The position numbers and the translations under genes were made by a program. DNA of 6,502 nt from contig CAMWQZ010000066.1 in NCBI GenBank assembly GCA_947176515.1, positions 1 through 6,502 of the forward strand, written 5' to 3'. This DNA comes from an uncultured Bacteroidales bacterium (GTDB taxonomy: Bacteria; Bacteroidota; Bacteroidia; Bacteroidales; Muribaculaceae). Numbering within the stretch: position 1 is the first letter of the stretch; the number at the start of each line of letters is the position of its first letter. This document shows positions 5,790-6,502 of the stretch, in pieces. Under the pieces are notes generated by a model. That model was given only the letters and a program-made list of their open reading frames with translations. It had not been told where the DNA came from and made no database searches.

Positions 5790-6502
5790 TAAGAAAACAT
5801 CCACGTTCGCAGTTCTGCTGGTATGGCTGTTTCGCCTGCTGGTGGGTTCAACGTTTATTGTCTCTGGTTGGGCAAAGTCGATTGACCCATGGGGTTTTAT
5901 ATATAAGATAGAAGAATATTTTAATGTCTGGGGCCTATATGTTCCGCGTGAGATAACGCTTGCATTATCCATTACCCTGGCTATTGGCGAATTTGTCATA
6001 GGCATTTTAGTCTTGGTTGGAGCGATGCGGCGCGCGTCGGTTTGGCTTGCAGCCGGACTGATGGCTGTTATGCTTCCTCTGACTGCCTACATTGCTGTAG
6101 CTAATCCTGTGAGTGATTGCGGATGCTTTGGCGACTTTATTGTCCTGTCAAATTACGCTACCTTTGGGAAAAATATAATTCTTTCGGCCATGATTATTTA
6201 TCTGATGGTCCGTAATGACCTTGTTAAGGGCATCTATATTCCCGGAGTGCAATGGCTTATAGTCTTAGGCGCATTTGCTTATTCTGCTACCTTAGCTTTC
6301 TTTGGCTACAGATACCAGCCTCTTATCGACTTCCGTCCTTATCCCAATGGTAGTGAGCTCATCTATAATGACACAGAGGATCAGGACGATAATACGCTTT
6401 TCATTTATGAAAAAGACGGCGTCAGTCGCAAATTCCCGATGTCAGAGTTACCCGACTCAACTTGGACTTATGTAGGTGTCGAATCGACTGCCTCTGTTGA
6501 TG
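5776..6502 (+). CDS. DoxX/MauE-like membrane protein, N-terminal part (3' end outside window)
   Basis: The ATG at 5776 lies inside the end of the DUF1599 gene (14-base overlap) and opens a frame that runs without stop to the right edge, 242 codons. Hydrophobic segments lie at about 12-31, 60-82, 87-108, 131-146 and 158-177. The first four plus GWAKSIDP at 31-38 and DCGCFGD at 114-120 match the DoxX/MauE four-helix fold; the paired cysteines C115 and C117 at a membrane face suggest thiol or quinone redox work. After residue 178 a soluble, acidic region begins (FRPYPNG, then a run rich in Asp and Glu at 199-206), which is probably periplasmic and continues beyond the window. Relatives in Bacteroidales are, as I recall, around 360 residues, so roughly a third is missing. 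MauE helps mature methylamine dehydrogenase disulfides, but no such substrate is seen here, so the partner is unknown. Confidence 0.85.
   Translation, partial: MANPDKKTSTFAVLLVWLFRLLVGSTFIVSGWAKSIDPWGFIYKIEEYFNVWGLYVPREITLALSITLAIGEFVIGILVLVGAMRRASVWLAAGLMAVMLPLTAYIAVANPVSDCGCFGDFIVLSNYATFGKNIILSAMIIYLMVRNDLVKGIYIPGVQWLIVLGAFAYSATLAFFGYRYQPLIDFRPYPNGSELIYNDTEDQDDNTLFIYEKDGVSRKFPMSELPDSTWTYVGVESTASVD
6115..6135 (+). other. DCGCFGD cysteine motif of the DoxX/MauE-like protein
   Basis: Codons 114-120, directly after the third hydrophobic segment, so placed at a membrane surface. The C-x-C pair (C115, C117) contains the only two cysteines in the visible 242 residues, which points to a functional redox pair or metal site rather than structural disulfides. 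The role is inferred. Confidence 0.7.

Noticed and set aside
5769..6005. Minus-strand open frame over the start of the DoxX-like gene
   Set aside because: The plus-strand frame here has a good start, membrane segments and the DCGCFGD motif and continues open to the edge; the minus frame has nothing recognisable.
1..6502. CRISPR, tRNA, rRNA, insertion-sequence or phage features
   Set aside because: No direct-repeat arrays, cloverleaf-like or rRNA-like stretches, transposase or terminal inverted repeats were seen; almost every base is within a plus-strand gene.

Overview
The window is a compact, all-plus-strand gene run from what looks like a member of the Bacteroidota, most likely Bacteroidales (possibly Muribaculaceae; the family call is tentative). 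Three things point that way: starts preceded by A/T-rich sequence with no clear Shine-Dalgarno, a two-repeat DUF1599 gene directly followed by a DoxX/MauE-like membrane protein carrying DCGCFGD, and the general character of the proteins. No sequence search was run, so the taxon is an inference.

Layout: (1) 2-418, the C-terminal part of an alpha/beta hydrolase cut by the left edge; (2) 431-2023, a 530-residue MurF-type Mur ligase with an extra ~160-residue membrane region at its N terminus; (3) 2057-3247, a 396-residue ATP-grasp enzyme of the D-Ala-D-Ala ligase family with an unusual omega loop; (4) 3244-5229, a 661-residue ABC-F protein whose ATG overlaps the stop of the ligase gene by 4 bases; (5) 5244-5789, a DUF1599 protein made of two copies of one domain; (6) 5776-6502, the first 242 codons of a DoxX/MauE-like membrane protein, overlapping gene 5 by 14 bases and cut by the right edge. 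Gaps are 12, 33 and 14 bases where genes do not overlap, and no terminator or promoter is apparent, so all six probably share a transcript.

The interesting part is the first half. The hydrolase, membrane-anchored MurF-like ligase and Ddl-like ligase together have the makings of a small peptide-ligation pathway at the inner face of the cytoplasmic membrane: the ATP-grasp enzyme would make a D-amino-acid dipeptide, and the Mur ligase would attach it to a nucleotide- or lipid-linked peptide acceptor. The catalytic residues of both ligases look intact, but the Ddl-like protein differs from E. coli DdlB exactly where the second D-Ala is bound, and the Mur ligase is membrane-tethered, unlike housekeeping MurF. 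Whether this is the cell's only MurF/Ddl pair or a second, specialised one cannot be told from this window. The second half looks like conserved Bacteroidales genes; I would expect tpiA shortly after the right edge, from memory of gene order in this group.

No RNA genes, mobile elements, CRISPR arrays or notable DNA repeats were seen, and no gene-free stretch exceeds about 35 bases.
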